The position numbers and the translations under genes are program-made. A stretch of 64,000 bases of DNA from Chitinophagaceae bacterium (GTDB lineage Bacteria; Bacteroidota; Bacteroidia; Chitinophagales; Chitinophagaceae), in contig JAEUVJ010000034.1 of NCBI GenBank assembly GCA_016787085.1, positions 62,001 through 126,000 of the forward strand, given 5' to 3'. Shown here piece after piece: positions 9,183 through 18,175 of this stretch. How positions within the stretch are numbered: the stretch's first letter is position 1; each line of letters begins with the position of its first letter. Under the pieces are notes generated by a model that was not told the origin of the DNA, did no database searches, and worked only from the letters and a program-made list of their open reading frames with translations.

Positions 9183-11627
9183 TCATCTTACCAGTGTGGA
9201 AGTGCCTTTACTGGTGATCACCCTGTTGTCAATACTGAGGCCTTCTATCATCCATACAAAAGCCTGTGAGCCCTGCGGTATACCGCTGACCGTACCGTCC
9301 CACCCGGGCAGTTCGGTTTTGCTTTGATATATCAATTGCCCCCATCGGTTAAATATCCTGAAATAGCGAAGCTCCTTTATACCAATTAACACCGGCCGCA
9401 GGCGGTCATTCAACCCGTCATTGTTGGGTGTGAAAGCGGTTGGTACATAGATCGCCGCTTCTTTCACTGTTTTTACTATCTGGGTATCCACTGTTACGCA
9501 GCCGCTGACTGTTGTGATCCTGATCGTATATAACTGCTCAGAAGAGCCGGTAAATACAGGTGTGAAGCTTTCCTGGTTATTTAAATTAGCAGCAGGGCTC
9601 CATAAAACCGTTTCGCCAAATGGCCTTGCCTGTAATGCAAGCGGATAATTGATGACTGCAAATTGTACCGGGTATTCAATGCCCGGCCGGGGCCTGTCCA
9701 CTACTACGTTCTTTCTTAAAACATTTACCGGCGAAGGACACTGGTCTGTATGAACAGCGAGACTGACCTGGTAGCTGCCAGGAGTTGTATAGACCTGTGG
9801 CGCCGGCACCCGCAGGGTGGATGTTTGTCCATTACTGAAATTCCAGGCATAATGAATAGGTGAGCCAAGTGTATCCATCGTTCTGTTTACTGCCTGCATA
9901 GGCAGGTTGATGCAAACAGGGTTCACTTCAAAATCGGCTATGGCATTTTGATACACCGTGATCAGCATGCTGGCGCTGTCAAAACAAACAGGGCTGCTGC
10001 GAACGATCATATTTACCGTGTACACACCGGCAGCGAAGTAACTGTGGGTCACATCCATGGTCTGCACAGTATTACCATCTCCAAGTATCCATTCGTATTG
10101 CATGGCGCCTACGGCGTTGGTGCTGGTATTAGTAAACACAAACCTGTTGCCCACCAGGCATTGGTTACCGGCGCCTATATTCACACCCGGTACCGGCACA
10201 GAAGTAACCGTGACCTGTTTTGGATCAGTCACCATACTGCACCCCATAGTATTTGAAAGGGATGCATGATACGAACCAGTTTGCGTGGCCCGGTAAACAG
10301 GTTCAGTAGCGCCGGGTAGGGCTGTTCCATTCCGGAACCATTGAATGTTGTCGGTAGGCTGTACACGTAGCACGGCACTGTCATTACTGCCGAGGCAATA
10401 CATATCCTTCCCGGAAAACTGTAATGCACGGTTCAATACCGAAGCTCTGACCACCACGGTGTCTGTGTCATAACATCCGCCTCCGTCATGATTGACAGTC
10501 AGGATATACATGGTGGTAGTATCCGGTGAAGCACGGGGATTAGCTATATAAGCGTTTGACAATCCTGCTGCCGGGCTCCACCTGTAAACAAGCCCCGGCT
10601 TTGGAGGCGTGCCGATCGGCACAGGGTCGTTATTACAGGAGACAGCATCATTGCCGGCATTGGCCCTTACAGTCAATGTATCTACCAGCCGGGCATACAA
10701 TGTATCAAGGCAACCATACCCGTTGTAGGGAACTAATTGTACGGCGATGGTGGTGCCGGCCGGAGGAGGAGGCTGTAATGTCAGTACTTGTTGCTGACCT
10801 AAGGTCTGGGTAAATGTGTTATTGAACCAGGTATAGCTTTGATAACCGAAAGGAGCTACTACATTCACTAATGTATCATCCGGGCAAAACGTGGCGCCGG
10901 TAAATGTGCCGCTGCATTCGGAGTTGACATCAATATAGGCGTAGCCGAAATGGCGTTGAAAAGTACAATCCGAAGTTTTGAAAAATATACGGATGCTCTT
11001 GCCGGCATGGCCATCAAGGTTGATGGAAACAGCGGTCCAGTCTTTGCACCATACAGGCGTTTCAGTTCCCGGGTTGGGCGACTCAAAAAAACCGGGTAAT
11101 ATATTGCCGTAAGGAATAAATGTAAATGAAGAGCAATGGATAATGGTGTTATCCGTCAAATTCCTCACTTCGATCTCCATTCTCGGTTGTTCATACTCCT
11201 GGTGGTCGGGGTCCTGGAATACTACGGCATAGTTATAGATCAGCGTATAATAATTTTCATTGGAAGGAATAGTGAATTCGTAGGATATTCCTTCAGCCTG
11301 GCCTCCGCCAAAACTATTGCCTAACCTGATCGAATGACCGCTGCCATTCGGGCAGTTGATAGGAAATCCGCCATACGGATCCAGTCCATCGCCGGGAAAC
11401 GAGGAGTACATGGTGTGCCTCTCCGCTTCCGGGCCTCCGGAGGGGCTAAGGTTCATCACATTTACACCTGCTCCTGTCACATAACCCGTATAACAGGTCC
11501 ATCCATTAAAGGTGCCGGATTCAAAGTCTATATTCGGAGGGCATACCTGGGAATGGCCGAGCAAAGAACTACAAGCCAGGATAAATCCTGTCATCAGTAG
11601 TTTGGGTTGAATAGGGCAAAGCCGCAT
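9183..11627 (-). CDS. T9SS-secreted cell-surface protein with PKD domains and type-B sorting domain
   Basis: 814 residues. After a signal peptide (ends LLGHSQ) comes an N-terminal lectin/adhesin-like region that opens with IDFESGTFNGW (about 34-44). The middle holds Ig/PKD repeats, the clearest with YEWILGDGNTVQ and VTHSYFAAGVYTV. The last 90 residues are a gliding-motility-associated (CHU_C, type B) sorting domain: YVPTAFTPNNDGLND, then FRIFNRWGQLIYQS and WDGTVSG. This predicts export through the type IX system and surface display, probably in adhesion. The PorE-like and GldM-like genes lie 0.6-5 kb away. It is convergent with the amylase gene. Confidence 0.92.
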   Translation of the reverse strand: MRLCPIQPKLLMTGFILACSSLLGHSQVCPPNIDFESGTFNGWTCYTGYVTGAGVNVMNLSPSGGPEAERHTMYSSFPGDGLDPYGGFPINCPNGSGHSIRLGNSFGGGQAEGISYEFTIPSNENYYTLIYNYAVVFQDPDHQEYEQPRMEIEVRNLTDNTIIHCSSFTFIPYGNILPGFFESPNPGTETPVWCKDWTAVSINLDGHAGKSIRIFFKTSDCTFQRHFGYAYIDVNSECSGTFTGATFCPDDTLVNVVAPFGYQSYTWFNNTFTQTLGQQQVLTLQPPPPAGTTIAVQLVPYNGYGCLDTLYARLVDTLTVRANAGNDAVSCNNDPVPIGTPPKPGLVYRWSPAAGLSNAYIANPRASPDTTTMYILTVNHDGGGCYDTDTVVVRASVLNRALQFSGKDMYCLGSNDSAVLRVQPTDNIQWFRNGTALPGATEPVYRATQTGSYHASLSNTMGCSMVTDPKQVTVTSVPVPGVNIGAGNQCLVGNRFVFTNTSTNAVGAMQYEWILGDGNTVQTMDVTHSYFAAGVYTVNMIVRSSPVCFDSASMLITVYQNAIADFEVNPVCINLPMQAVNRTMDTLGSPIHYAWNFSNGQTSTLRVPAPQVYTTPGSYQVSLAVHTDQCPSPVNVLRKNVVVDRPRPGIEYPVQFAVINYPLALQARPFGETVLWSPAANLNNQESFTPVFTGSSEQLYTIRITTVSGCVTVDTQIVKTVKEAAIYVPTAFTPNNDGLNDRLRPVLIGIKELRYFRIFNRWGQLIYQSKTELPGWDGTVSGIPQGSQAFVWMIEGLSIDNRVITSKGTSTLVR

Positions 11628-11875
11628 TCCCGGTTGTTGAATTAGTTTGTTTGTAAAAGCGGGTAACGGGTATATTTAAAATTAACTATTTAATTGTTGC
11701 ACCTGCTTATTATTCTTTTCACATCCTATCCTTTTTTGCATGAAAAACTACGATAAGCCGGAGCACCAGTAATATTAAATCTGTCCTGATTTGTTAAAGG
11801 TTGCCGGACAACGGTATAAACCGGCCAGGAATGAGCGGTTCTGCATAACTTACAGTTCAACTATATCTTCCAGGG

Positions 11876-12235
11876 ATGAAAAAATTCATACAGGAGCTCG
11901 GCCGTTTTTATCCTGTCTATTTACGGGCGCATAGTGATAAGAGCAACCAGGTACTTCATTTCATAGGAGCTACCTTATTCTTTACTTTGCTGGCGCTGGC
12001 CTTTATTATTCCACAGTACTGGCTTATAGGTATCGCCATTTTTACCGGTTATTTTTTACCGGGCATCGGGCATCGTGTCTTTCAGCATAATGATAGTTTC
12101 AGGGCAAGCAAGCCTGTTCTTTGTGTACTCTGTGCTTTCCGTATGTACATGGACACACTGACCTTTCAGATCGCTAAAAAGATGGAAAAGGCGATGCAAA
12201 CGGAAGAGACGCATTCTAATTCTTCAATATCGTAA
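11876..12235 (+). CDS. Mpo1-like / DUF962 membrane protein
   Basis: 119 residues. Shows the DUF962 pattern: YPVYLRAHSDKSNQVLHFIG at the N-terminus with its His residues, two hydrophobic segments (about 30-45 and 48-63), then GHRVFQHND with the conserved Gly-His. In yeast the homologue Mpo1 is an Fe2+-dependent dioxygenase in fatty-acid alpha-oxidation; activity in bacteria is less established. The usual E-x-N-x-P after GH is altered here (Q-H-N-D-S), so activity is not assured. The last 20 bases overlap the 3' end of the convergent OmpA-family gene. No clear promoter seen. Confidence 0.8.
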   Translation: MKKFIQELGRFYPVYLRAHSDKSNQVLHFIGATLFFTLLALAFIIPQYWLIGIAIFTGYFLPGIGHRVFQHNDSFRASKPVLCVLCAFRMYMDTLTFQIAKKMEKAMQTEETHSNSSIS

Positions 12236-13877
12236 ACTCTACTCTCCGGTTGAGCTGGCGGTTCTCATCTGTATCATTCGCGACGACAGGTTTTGTTTCA
12301 CCATATCCCTGCGAACGGATACGTGACGGATCAATTCCTCTTGAAAGAATGTATTCCATACAGGAGCGGGCACGGTTATCACTAAGCTTGAAATTATAAT
12401 CATCTGAGCCGCGGCTGTCGGTATGTGCACTCATTTCTATTTCTATGGAGGGATTCTCTTTCAGCATGGTCACCACTCTTTCCAGCTCCACGAAGGATTC
12501 AGGACGTAAATTCCATTTGTCGAAATCAAAGAAGACATTGTTCAGCCTCACCACCTGGCCTATCTCGATAGGAACGAGATAAAGGTCTTTGTGTATCTCT
12601 TTATAACCTTCCTGTATCAGGGAGTCGAGGTTCAGGTTTTCTGACTGGGCAAAAAATTTATCAGCGTTGGCCCTGATCATATAATTCTTATCATACGGCA
12701 GCACGATCTTAAAGGCGCCATCATCCGGGTTGGATATGGCATTCCCGGCCACATCCCCTTCCGGAAGTGTTTCATAGATCAGCGAGGCACTAAGCGGTTT
12801 GCCGGTCTTTTTATTATATACATTGCCGGTCACCAGCACCACCGGGTCCGGTTTTTCTTTTTCCAGGAGTTTCACCCGCACAATATCACTTTCACCATAA
12901 CTTTCGGCGCTGCTGGTGAGGTAAGCATATTCACCCCCCGCATCCAGGGTAAAGAATGCATCCCAGTCAGGCGTATTGATCGGTGCGCCGAGATTGACAG
13001 GGTCGGTCCATTTCTGCCAGGTATTATCTAATCTCTTCGTCATCCAGATATCGTTATCACCAAGACCACCGGGACGGTCACTGCTGAAGTATAGTGTAAC
13101 GCCATCGGCAGCAAGATAGGGGGTCATTTCATCGTGATCCGGCAGATTGATCTTCTTTCCGATACTTTTTGGTTCTGTCCATGTACCGTCTTTTTCCAGG
13201 AAACACACATAGATGTCATTGTCGAGGCCGTATTTTACTTCAGTCATGTAAAGCAGTAAAGTTTTTCCATCATGCGCCATGGTAGCGCCGTTCTGGGCGC
13301 CGCGGTCATACTTCAGGTAATTCTTTATACGAAGGGCATTCGGTTTGCTCCAGGTATAATCTTCTTTCAGGTAACTCATGCTGACACCATTGCCTACATA
13401 GTCGCCGTCAATAAAAGCATTTCGTATCAATATCCGGTTATTGTCGGGAGAGACCCAGTACACCGCATTGTAGTGGTAAGTGTTCAGCGGGTAACCCAGG
13501 TGGATCGCTTCGCTCCATTTGCCGTTCTCATCCCGGTAGGCATACCAGATGTCCTGCGAATTACGGATAGAACGGTACTTGGTGTTCTCCGGATGATCTT
13601 CCACAATAAAGAACAGGAGATTGCCATCAGCGGAAACAGTAGGTCTCAACTCAGGGTATTTGGTGTTGATCTTGTCGCCAAGGTTCTCGATCTTGATGAT
13701 CGTAGCGGCAGTAATGATATTTTCTTTTTGCTGAATAAGTCCGGCTGTATCGGTGGACAAAGGCTGTGCCACCGCGGTTTGAACAAATGCAATAAGGATA
13801 AGAAAGTAAAGGTTTCTTTTCAATGGATTGGATTTTGGCTTCAGCCTGAAAATTAGCAGAAAACCCTTCCATCTCAT
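12216..13877 (-). CDS. OmpA-family protein with PD40 beta-propeller and regulatory domain (PorE-like)
   Basis: 553 residues. Order: signal peptide; a TolB-like beta-propeller with repeated strands such as YLAADGVTLYFSSDRPGGLGDNDIW (roughly 60-330); a carboxypeptidase-regulatory-like domain opening VTGNVYNKKTGKPL (about 345-430); and an OmpA C-terminal domain with FDFDKWNLRPES and LSDNRARS, which binds peptidoglycan. The same order, minus the N-terminal TPR, is found in the T9SS component PorE of Porphyromonas. The ATG at 13877 gives a basic 18-residue extension; a TTG at 13823 would put the signal peptide (KRNLYFLILIAF) at the very N-terminus and may be the real start. It overlaps the convergent DUF962 gene by 20 bases. 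Confidence 0.88.
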   Translation of the reverse strand: MRWKGFLLIFRLKPKSNPLKRNLYFLILIAFVQTAVAQPLSTDTAGLIQQKENIITAATIIKIENLGDKINTKYPELRPTVSADGNLLFFIVEDHPENTKYRSIRNSQDIWYAYRDENGKWSEAIHLGYPLNTYHYNAVYWVSPDNNRILIRNAFIDGDYVGNGVSMSYLKEDYTWSKPNALRIKNYLKYDRGAQNGATMAHDGKTLLLYMTEVKYGLDNDIYVCFLEKDGTWTEPKSIGKKINLPDHDEMTPYLAADGVTLYFSSDRPGGLGDNDIWMTKRLDNTWQKWTDPVNLGAPINTPDWDAFFTLDAGGEYAYLTSSAESYGESDIVRVKLLEKEKPDPVVLVTGNVYNKKTGKPLSASLIYETLPEGDVAGNAISNPDDGAFKIVLPYDKNYMIRANADKFFAQSENLNLDSLIQEGYKEIHKDLYLVPIEIGQVVRLNNVFFDFDKWNLRPESFVELERVVTMLKENPSIEIEMSAHTDSRGSDDYNFKLSDNRARSCMEYILSRGIDPSRIRSQGYGETKPVVANDTDENRQLNRRVEFTILKN

Positions 13878-13923
13878 AGCGAAAACTTACCCGGTGATTT
13901 TACGTGTTGCGTGCTACCTGTCT

Positions 13924-14217
13924 TTAATGATAAGACCGGTTGGCAATAAGGATCTCCAGGGTATCCTGTTTCTCGCTGGCCCATTGACGAAGTATCTCAC
14001 TCCCGATTGGTGCATAGATGTCTTTCTTGGCCGGATCGGAGGGCAATTCTTTGATCGGTACCAGTAATAGGCAATGGGGCTCCACATGTTCGTAGTGATG
14101 ATCGGGGGTAAGCCCCTTTACGAGTACGAACCTGTAGCCTTTGCTCTCTAATTTTTCCAGCGAATGCCTGGTGAGTTTAATGGTGCCGCTTCGTCCTTCG
14201 GCGATTCCCTTACGCAT
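13924..14217 (-). CDS. Small unknown cytoplasmic protein
   Basis: 97 residues, with no signal peptide or membrane helix. Opens with a basic segment (GIAEGRSGTIKLTRHSLEKLES) and has a His-rich stretch (DHHYEHVEPHC) near 39-49 followed by a hydrophobic strand LLLVPIKEL. The His/Cys cluster could bind metal, but no family is recognised. The gene lies 46 bases upstream of the OmpA-family gene on the same strand, so the two may be co-transcribed. The coding call rests on a clean frame and neighbour-like base composition. Confidence 0.65.
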   Translation of the reverse strand: MRKGIAEGRSGTIKLTRHSLEKLESKGYRFVLVKGLTPDHHYEHVEPHCLLLVPIKELPSDPAKKDIYAPIGSEILRQWASEKQDTLEILIANRSYH

Positions 14218-14432
14218 GCTTTAGGTTTTTCTGGGTAAAACAGCCAATATGCTTTATAGTTCGTTTTTTGTAATGATTTTCATCATTGTTTAAAGATAGA
14301 TGCCGAAAAGAAGCCAGAGACTGAAACAAACGATACGTATTTTAAAAATTGAAAGTTTTCTTAATACACTACCGGGCATGGAAACCAGCATACCAAAGAG
14401 AGGCCGGTTACGTTGTTTTCCAAACCAATTGT

Positions 14433-15416
14433 ATGTTTTGCTTTCTTCAGGCGTGGCTTAGGCCAGTCTTCTTTGTTTGTTTATCCTCCTTATTCCTTTT
14501 TTCCTGCTCTGATAATTCCGAAAGTGAACTGGTGATATTTAAAGAGATCAATGGAAGTTTTGAGAGTTCGAACCGGGCCATCAATAGCTCGACTGATGAT
14601 CTGTTAATGTCATTAAATGAGAAACTGACCGATCCGGCTACCAGCGTAAAGGCCGGAATATGGCAGCCCAAAGCTTTATTAATAATGAGTATGAGCAAAG
14701 GGCTGTATGATTATATAGATAAACTTAAGTCGGAAATAAAAAATGAAGCAGTCAGGAAAAGAATTGATGGAACAGAAATTTTCAATGAACTGGATAGAAA
14801 AGTTGTGGAGAGTCTTTTTTTTATACAAGGAAAGGGCGCCGAACTTCAGCAACGATTGAAAAAGTATAATGAAGATATGTTTTCCATTCATCCTCAATTG
14901 GATTCGGTATTCGTGCATGTTCTCGCTATTTCAGCATGGGCATTTGATAGTACAGAAGAAAAAAATATGGCAGTTGTAAAGAAATACTTTACAGGCAAGC
15001 CTGCGATAACTGCCCTTGCCATGCTGAGCAGGCTTCAGAATGATGTAAAGATAGCTGAGAACAGCATGGTCCAATTTTGCCATAATAAGATTCCGATACC
15101 ATGTGGTTTAATATTTGATAGCTATTCAGCCATCATAGGTCAAAGCAGCAGCGCCGTAAAAGCAGGTGAGAAAATTGAAATAATTGCCGGTATAGGCGCC
15201 TTTAATATGGCTTCAAAACCTGATATTATGGTCAATGGTAAAAAAGTTGATATTGATGCGACGATGACAGCCACATATAAATTCAAGGCATCTGCCAAAC
15301 CCGGCAAACATTATGTCCCGGTCAAAATATCCTTCACCGACCAGGACGGCAAACAACAAACCATCGAAAAGAATGTGGAATACACCGTCATCAAAGATCC
15401 CTGTAAAGACAATTAA
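14433..15416 (+). CDS. Lipoprotein composed of GldM-like domains
   Basis: About 327 residues from the ATG at 14433; an upstream in-frame ATG at 14349 would add residues that do not look like a signal. The chosen start gives a lipoprotein signal with lipobox LFSC (Cys25). The rest follows the gliding/T9SS motor protein GldM: helical part with FESSNRAIN, LLMSLNEKL and LYDYIDKLKSEI; then GKPAITALAMLSRLQNDVK; then an Ig-like domain with KAGEKIEIIAGIG and PDIMVNGKKV. True GldM has an N-terminal membrane helix and further Ig domains; here the helix is replaced by a lipid anchor and the C-terminal domains are absent. It could act as a periplasmic partner or competitor of the motor, which is inference. 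Confidence 0.82.
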   Translation: MFCFLQAWLRPVFFVCLSSLFLFSCSDNSESELVIFKEINGSFESSNRAINSSTDDLLMSLNEKLTDPATSVKAGIWQPKALLIMSMSKGLYDYIDKLKSEIKNEAVRKRIDGTEIFNELDRKVVESLFFIQGKGAELQQRLKKYNEDMFSIHPQLDSVFVHVLAISAWAFDSTEEKNMAVVKKYFTGKPAITALAMLSRLQNDVKIAENSMVQFCHNKIPIPCGLIFDSYSAIIGQSSSAVKAGEKIEIIAGIGAFNMASKPDIMVNGKKVDIDATMTATYKFKASAKPGKHYVPVKISFTDQDGKQQTIEKNVEYTVIKDPCKDN

Positions 15417-15464
15417 ACTGTAAAGCAGAAACCCTTTTATTCTGCCAGTATCGCTGCCGTTCAA

Positions 15465-15472
15465 TAACTTTA
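15465..15472 (+). promoter_or_regulatory. Promoter -7 box of the P-type ATPase gene
   Basis: TAACTTTA, seven of eight bases of TAnnTTTG, 15 bases before the ATG at 15488. No convincing -33 box. Confidence 0.35.
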
Positions 15473-15487
15473 CTTTATCCAATCAAT

Positions 15488-18055
15488 ATGAACTGGCACC
15501 ATCTTGCATTAGAGGAAGTGATCAAACTTACCGGCTCTTCTGTCAACGGGCTGACGGAAGAATCCGCCTCACTAAAGCTGGCCGAGTATGGCCCCAATGA
15601 GTTGCAGGAAAAGAAAAAGAAACCCGCATGGGTGCTTTTCTTACACCAGTTCAAAGATTTCATGATCCTCGTACTGCTGGCAGCGGCTATCGTTGCCGGT
15701 ATCGCCGGTGACCTCACAGATACCATCATTATACTGGTCATTGTGATCCTGAATGCCATAGTCGGTTTTATACAAGAATACCGGGCAGAGAAAGCGATGG
15801 AGGCATTGAAGAAGATCGCTGCCCTGCAGGCACAGGTATTACGGAATGGCAAACCACTGACCGTAGCGGCATCGGCATTGGTGCCGGGTGATGTGGTCTT
15901 ACTGGAAGCAGGCAATGCAGTGCCTGCCGACGTCCGCTTGCTGGAAACACATAGCCTCCGTATTGATGAATCGGCCCTGACAGGAGAGTCCGTACCGGCT
16001 GAGAAGAATGAAGCAGTATTGAGTGAAGCTGATCTGCCTTTAGGCGACCGGATCAATATGGCTTTTAAAAGCACATTGGTCACCAATGGACGGGCAAGAG
16101 GTATGGTGATCGCCACCGGTATGCAAACGGAGATCGGTTTGATTGCCCGTATGCTGCAGCAGGAAGAAGCGGAAACGCCTTTACAGAAAAGGATGGCCGA
16201 CTTCGGAAAAAAACTTTCCTATATCATTTTGCTGATCTGCCTGTTGCTGTTCGTGATCGGTTTGCTGAGAGGGGAGAAGCCTTTGAACATGCTGCTCATT
16301 TCGATTTCACTCGCAGTAGCCGCTATCCCCGAAGCATTGCCGGCACTTATCACGATCGCCTTGGCAAGAGGCGCTAAAAGATTGGTAAAAAGAAATGCAC
16401 TGGTTCGTAAGCTGCCTGCTGTGGAAACATTAGGCTCTGTGACCTTCATTTGCTCGGATAAAACAGGAACGCTGACGCAAAACAAAATGAAGGTGGTGCA
16501 GGCAGAAGCAGCCGAAACATCATTCCAGGGCATTGACGGCATACCAGCCTTTGATTGTGCCATTGCCTTAAACCATGATGTCAAAATATCAGGCGACCAT
16601 AGATTCACCGGCGATCCTACCGAGATCGCATTGGTAGAATATTTCATTGAAAAAAACAGCGCTGAAAAGCTGGAAGCGTTGCAGCAGCAACTCCCGCGGG
16701 TGGCAGAATTGCCATTTGACTCCGACAGGAAGTGTATGACAACGGTCCATCGTTTCAACAACCGGTTTTTGGTCATTTCAAAAGGGGCGGTTGAATCAGT
16801 AGTGGCCGGTTTGAAAGAAGGAATGGATATAGCGGCAATCATTGCCAAAGCGAATGACTGGGCCGGTAATGGTATCCGTGTGATCGCTTTTGCGTATAAG
16901 ATCGTTGACGCATTGCCTGAACCTTTCAGTTACCAGCAGGCAGAAACAGGATTGACCTTTGCAGGGCTGGCAGGCATGATAGACCCGCCGCGGGAAGAAG
17001 CCAAAGCGGCGATACAAGAATGTAAGACAGCCGGTATAAAACCGGTCATGATCACAGGTGATCATCCGGCGACTGCCTCTGCGATCGCCCGGCAGATCGG
17101 GATACTGACGGACAAAGATCTTGTAATAACCGGGAAAGAATTGCAGGCAACTCCTTATGAAGAGTTTGATGAGAAGGTGGAGAAAATAAGAGTGTATGCA
17201 AGGGTATCGCCGGAACAAAAACTGAATATCGTAAAAGCTTTGCAGCGAAAAGGTCATTTTGTATCCATGACCGGCGACGGGGTGAACGATGCGCCTTCAT
17301 TAAAGTCAGCCAATATTGGCGTGGCTATGGGCATCAATGGTACGGATGTCAGCAAAGAAGCGGCACACATGATCTTATTGGATGACAATTTTGCGACCAT
17401 TGTAAAAGCCGTGAAAGAAGGACGCCGTATCTATGATAATATCCGCAAGTTTGTCAAGTACATCATGACCTGTAACGGGGCCGAGATATGGACCCTGTTC
17501 CTGGCGCCGCTGATCGGGTTACCTATTCCGTTGCTGCCTATTCATATTTTATGGATCAACCTGGTCACGGATGGACTACCGGGTCTTGCCCTGGCGGGTG
17601 AAAAAGCCGAAAGGGATATTATGAAAAGGCCCCCAAGAAAAACGGATGAAAGCCTTTTTGCAGACGGCATCGGTTTTCATATCGTATGGGTGGGTCTATT
17701 GATGGCAGGCATCACTTTAGGCGTACAGGCCTGGGCGATCAACAACGGCCTTGAACATTGGCAAACGATGGTCTTTACGGTATTGTCGCTGGCGCAATTA
17801 GGCCATGTACTTGCTATCCGGAGCGACCGGCAGTTCTTATACAAGCAGGGTATTTTCAGTAATCTGCCTTTGCTCGGGGCTGTGCTGCTCACTTTTTTGC
17901 TGCAACTCGGGGTCATCTATTTTCCTTTTGCCAATGAATTATTTAAAACACAGCCACTATCGCTGAATGAATTGCTGATCTGTATTGCTGCCGCTGCTAT
18001 CCTGTTTCATGCGGTGGAACTGGAAAAATGGATCAAAAGCTGGAAACGCAAATGA
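15488..18055 (+). CDS. Cation-transporting P-type ATPase (calcium-type, P2)
   Basis: 855 residues; pumps a cation, most likely Ca2+, across the inner membrane using ATP. Domains in order: N-terminal cation-ATPase domain (1-75), two helices, actuator domain with ALTGES (163-168), helices with PEALP (281-285), phosphorylation site CSDKTGTLT with D324, nucleotide-binding domain with KGAVES, hinge with TGDGVNDAPSLK, and six C-terminal helices (including NLVTDGLPGLAL). The PEALP in place of SERCA's PEGLP leaves Ca2+, Mn2+ or Na+ possible. It is followed by two universal stress proteins in the same direction, suggesting a stress-related setting. Confidence 0.93.
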   Translation: MNWHHLALEEVIKLTGSSVNGLTEESASLKLAEYGPNELQEKKKKPAWVLFLHQFKDFMILVLLAAAIVAGIAGDLTDTIIILVIVILNAIVGFIQEYRAEKAMEALKKIAALQAQVLRNGKPLTVAASALVPGDVVLLEAGNAVPADVRLLETHSLRIDESALTGESVPAEKNEAVLSEADLPLGDRINMAFKSTLVTNGRARGMVIATGMQTEIGLIARMLQQEEAETPLQKRMADFGKKLSYIILLICLLLFVIGLLRGEKPLNMLLISISLAVAAIPEALPALITIALARGAKRLVKRNALVRKLPAVETLGSVTFICSDKTGTLTQNKMKVVQAEAAETSFQGIDGIPAFDCAIALNHDVKISGDHRFTGDPTEIALVEYFIEKNSAEKLEALQQQLPRVAELPFDSDRKCMTTVHRFNNRFLVISKGAVESVVAGLKEGMDIAAIIAKANDWAGNGIRVIAFAYKIVDALPEPFSYQQAETGLTFAGLAGMIDPPREEAKAAIQECKTAGIKPVMITGDHPATASAIARQIGILTDKDLVITGKELQATPYEEFDEKVEKIRVYARVSPEQKLNIVKALQRKGHFVSMTGDGVNDAPSLKSANIGVAMGINGTDVSKEAAHMILLDDNFATIVKAVKEGRRIYDNIRKFVKYIMTCNGAEIWTLFLAPLIGLPIPLLPIHILWINLVTDGLPGLALAGEKAERDIMKRPPRKTDESLFADGIGFHIVWVGLLMAGITLGVQAWAINNGLEHWQTMVFTVLSLAQLGHVLAIRSDRQFLYKQGIFSNLPLLGAVLLTFLLQLGVIYFPFANELFKTQPLSLNELLICIAAAAILFHAVELEKWIKSWKRK

Positions 18056-18111
18056 TGTAACGGTGGCCGGAATGGGGGTAGTCACTTTTTATCATTAAAA
18101 TCAGATCGTTT

Positions 18112-18132
18112 GGTGACCAACATCAGGTTACC
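18112..18132 (+). promoter_or_regulatory. Imperfect palindrome upstream of the first usp gene
   Basis: GGTGACC, seven bases, GGTTACC: six of seven positions pair. It lies 43 bases before the usp ATG, in the position of an operator. A second GC-rich hairpin (CCCC / GGGG) follows directly. No known regulator is assigned. Confidence 0.25.
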
Positions 18133-18175
18133 CCGAAAAGGGGGGAGGTAATTTTATAACCTAAACGATTGGCAT

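Noticed and set aside
13272..13856. 194-codon plus-strand frame opposite the OmpA-family gene
   Set aside because: The minus-strand product has propeller and OmpA motifs. The opposing frame has no start signal or family features.
15475..16116. 213-codon minus-strand frame in the P-type ATPase gene
   Set aside because: Shadow of the ATPase N-terminal region; Ser/Ala-rich with no motif.
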